DNA from: Ilumatobacteraceae bacterium
GTDB taxonomy: Bacteria > Actinomycetota > Acidimicrobiia > Acidimicrobiales > Ilumatobacteraceae
Length of the DNA stretch: 5,290 bases
Reading direction: 5' to 3'
Assembly (NCBI GenBank): GCA_023253435.1
Contig: JALRGJ010000087.1
Coordinates: 271-5,560 of the forward strand
The position numbers and the translations under genes are program-made. The notes beneath the pieces are model-generated. The model did no database searches. It was not told the DNA's origin and was given only the letters and a program-made list of their open reading frames with translations. Below are positions 5,115-5,290 of the stretch, piece by piece (positions within the stretch are counted from its first letter, which is position 1; each line of letters begins with the position of its first letter).

Positions 5115-5290
5115 CTAATTCTCGCGTGATGAATAAGCAGACCACGCAATCGGGGCTACGAGTCCGGCGAGACCCATTTTGATGACATCTCCAAGAAGAA
5201 ATGGAGTAACACCAAGAGAGATTGCGTTGGACTCACCAGTTGCAATTGCGATGTTGAGAGAGTATGCAAGCCATGTCACACCACATGCAT
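5115..5290 (-). CDS. bioY: Biotin transporter BioY (ECF S component), C-terminal part
   Basis: Reading the minus strand from the window edge gives 57 residues ending in TAG at 5115-5117. The frame is open to the edge, so the gene starts beyond 5290. The segment LGVTPFLLGDVIKMGLAG is the recognisable C-terminal signature of BioY, where P-F-x-x-G-D-x-x-K precedes the last membrane helix. The flanking stretches (GVTWLAYSLNIAIATG before, LAGLVAPIAW after) are hydrophobic, as expected of an integral membrane protein. BioY binds biotin and works alone or with the energising module (BioM and BioN, or a shared ECF module); those genes are not in the window. The tail after the last helix is short (SAYSSREN). 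The end of bioY is 63 bases before pgi on the same strand. Confidence 0.85.
   Translation of the reverse strand, partial: ACGVTWLAYSLNIAIATGESNAISLGVTPFLLGDVIKMGLAGLVAPIAWSAYSSREN

Overview
The window looks like a piece of an actinobacterial chromosome of moderate G+C content (roughly half G+C in the lines I counted). The main taxonomic clue is the adjacent pair of WYL-domain regulators, pafB and pafC, which is a hallmark of Actinobacteria. The moderate G+C and the apparently leaderless starts would fit Acidimicrobiia or a freshwater actinobacterial lineage, but that placement is inference. Coding density is very high: all intergenic gaps are 63 bases or shorter, and I see no tRNA, rRNA, CRISPR array or mobile element.

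Plus strand, left part: the C-terminal part of a PhoH-like ATPase (1-537, cut by the window edge), a small limonene-1,2-epoxide-hydrolase-family protein with its full set of active-site residues (575-970), and a DnaQ-like 3'-5' exonuclease (1023-1616). Minus strand, right part, in order of transcription: the C-terminus of the biotin-transporter subunit BioY (5115-5290, cut by the window edge), glucose-6-phosphate isomerase pgi (3534-5051), pafB (2542-3495) and pafC (1598-2542). The two groups converge, and the exonuclease and pafC reading frames overlap tail to tail by 19 bases with no obvious terminator.

Functionally, PafB and PafC should act together as a transcription factor; in mycobacteria PafBC drives the LexA-independent DNA-damage response. 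Translation of pafC looks coupled to pafB. Pgi is a central glycolytic enzyme and BioY imports biotin. No shared pathway links the remaining genes. Here the pafBC pair sits behind pgi rather than behind pafA, and the tatA/tatC genes that often follow it are not seen.

The most interesting non-coding signal is regulatory. All four genes preceded by an intergenic gap have a -10-like hexamer ending 6-7 bases before the start codon, the geometry of leaderless actinobacterial transcripts, and each of the four gaps also holds an inverted repeat. The best is an 18-bp near-palindrome that abuts the -10 of the epoxide-hydrolase gene. I did not find convincing evidence of a wholly new biological system; most of the window is ordinary core genome.
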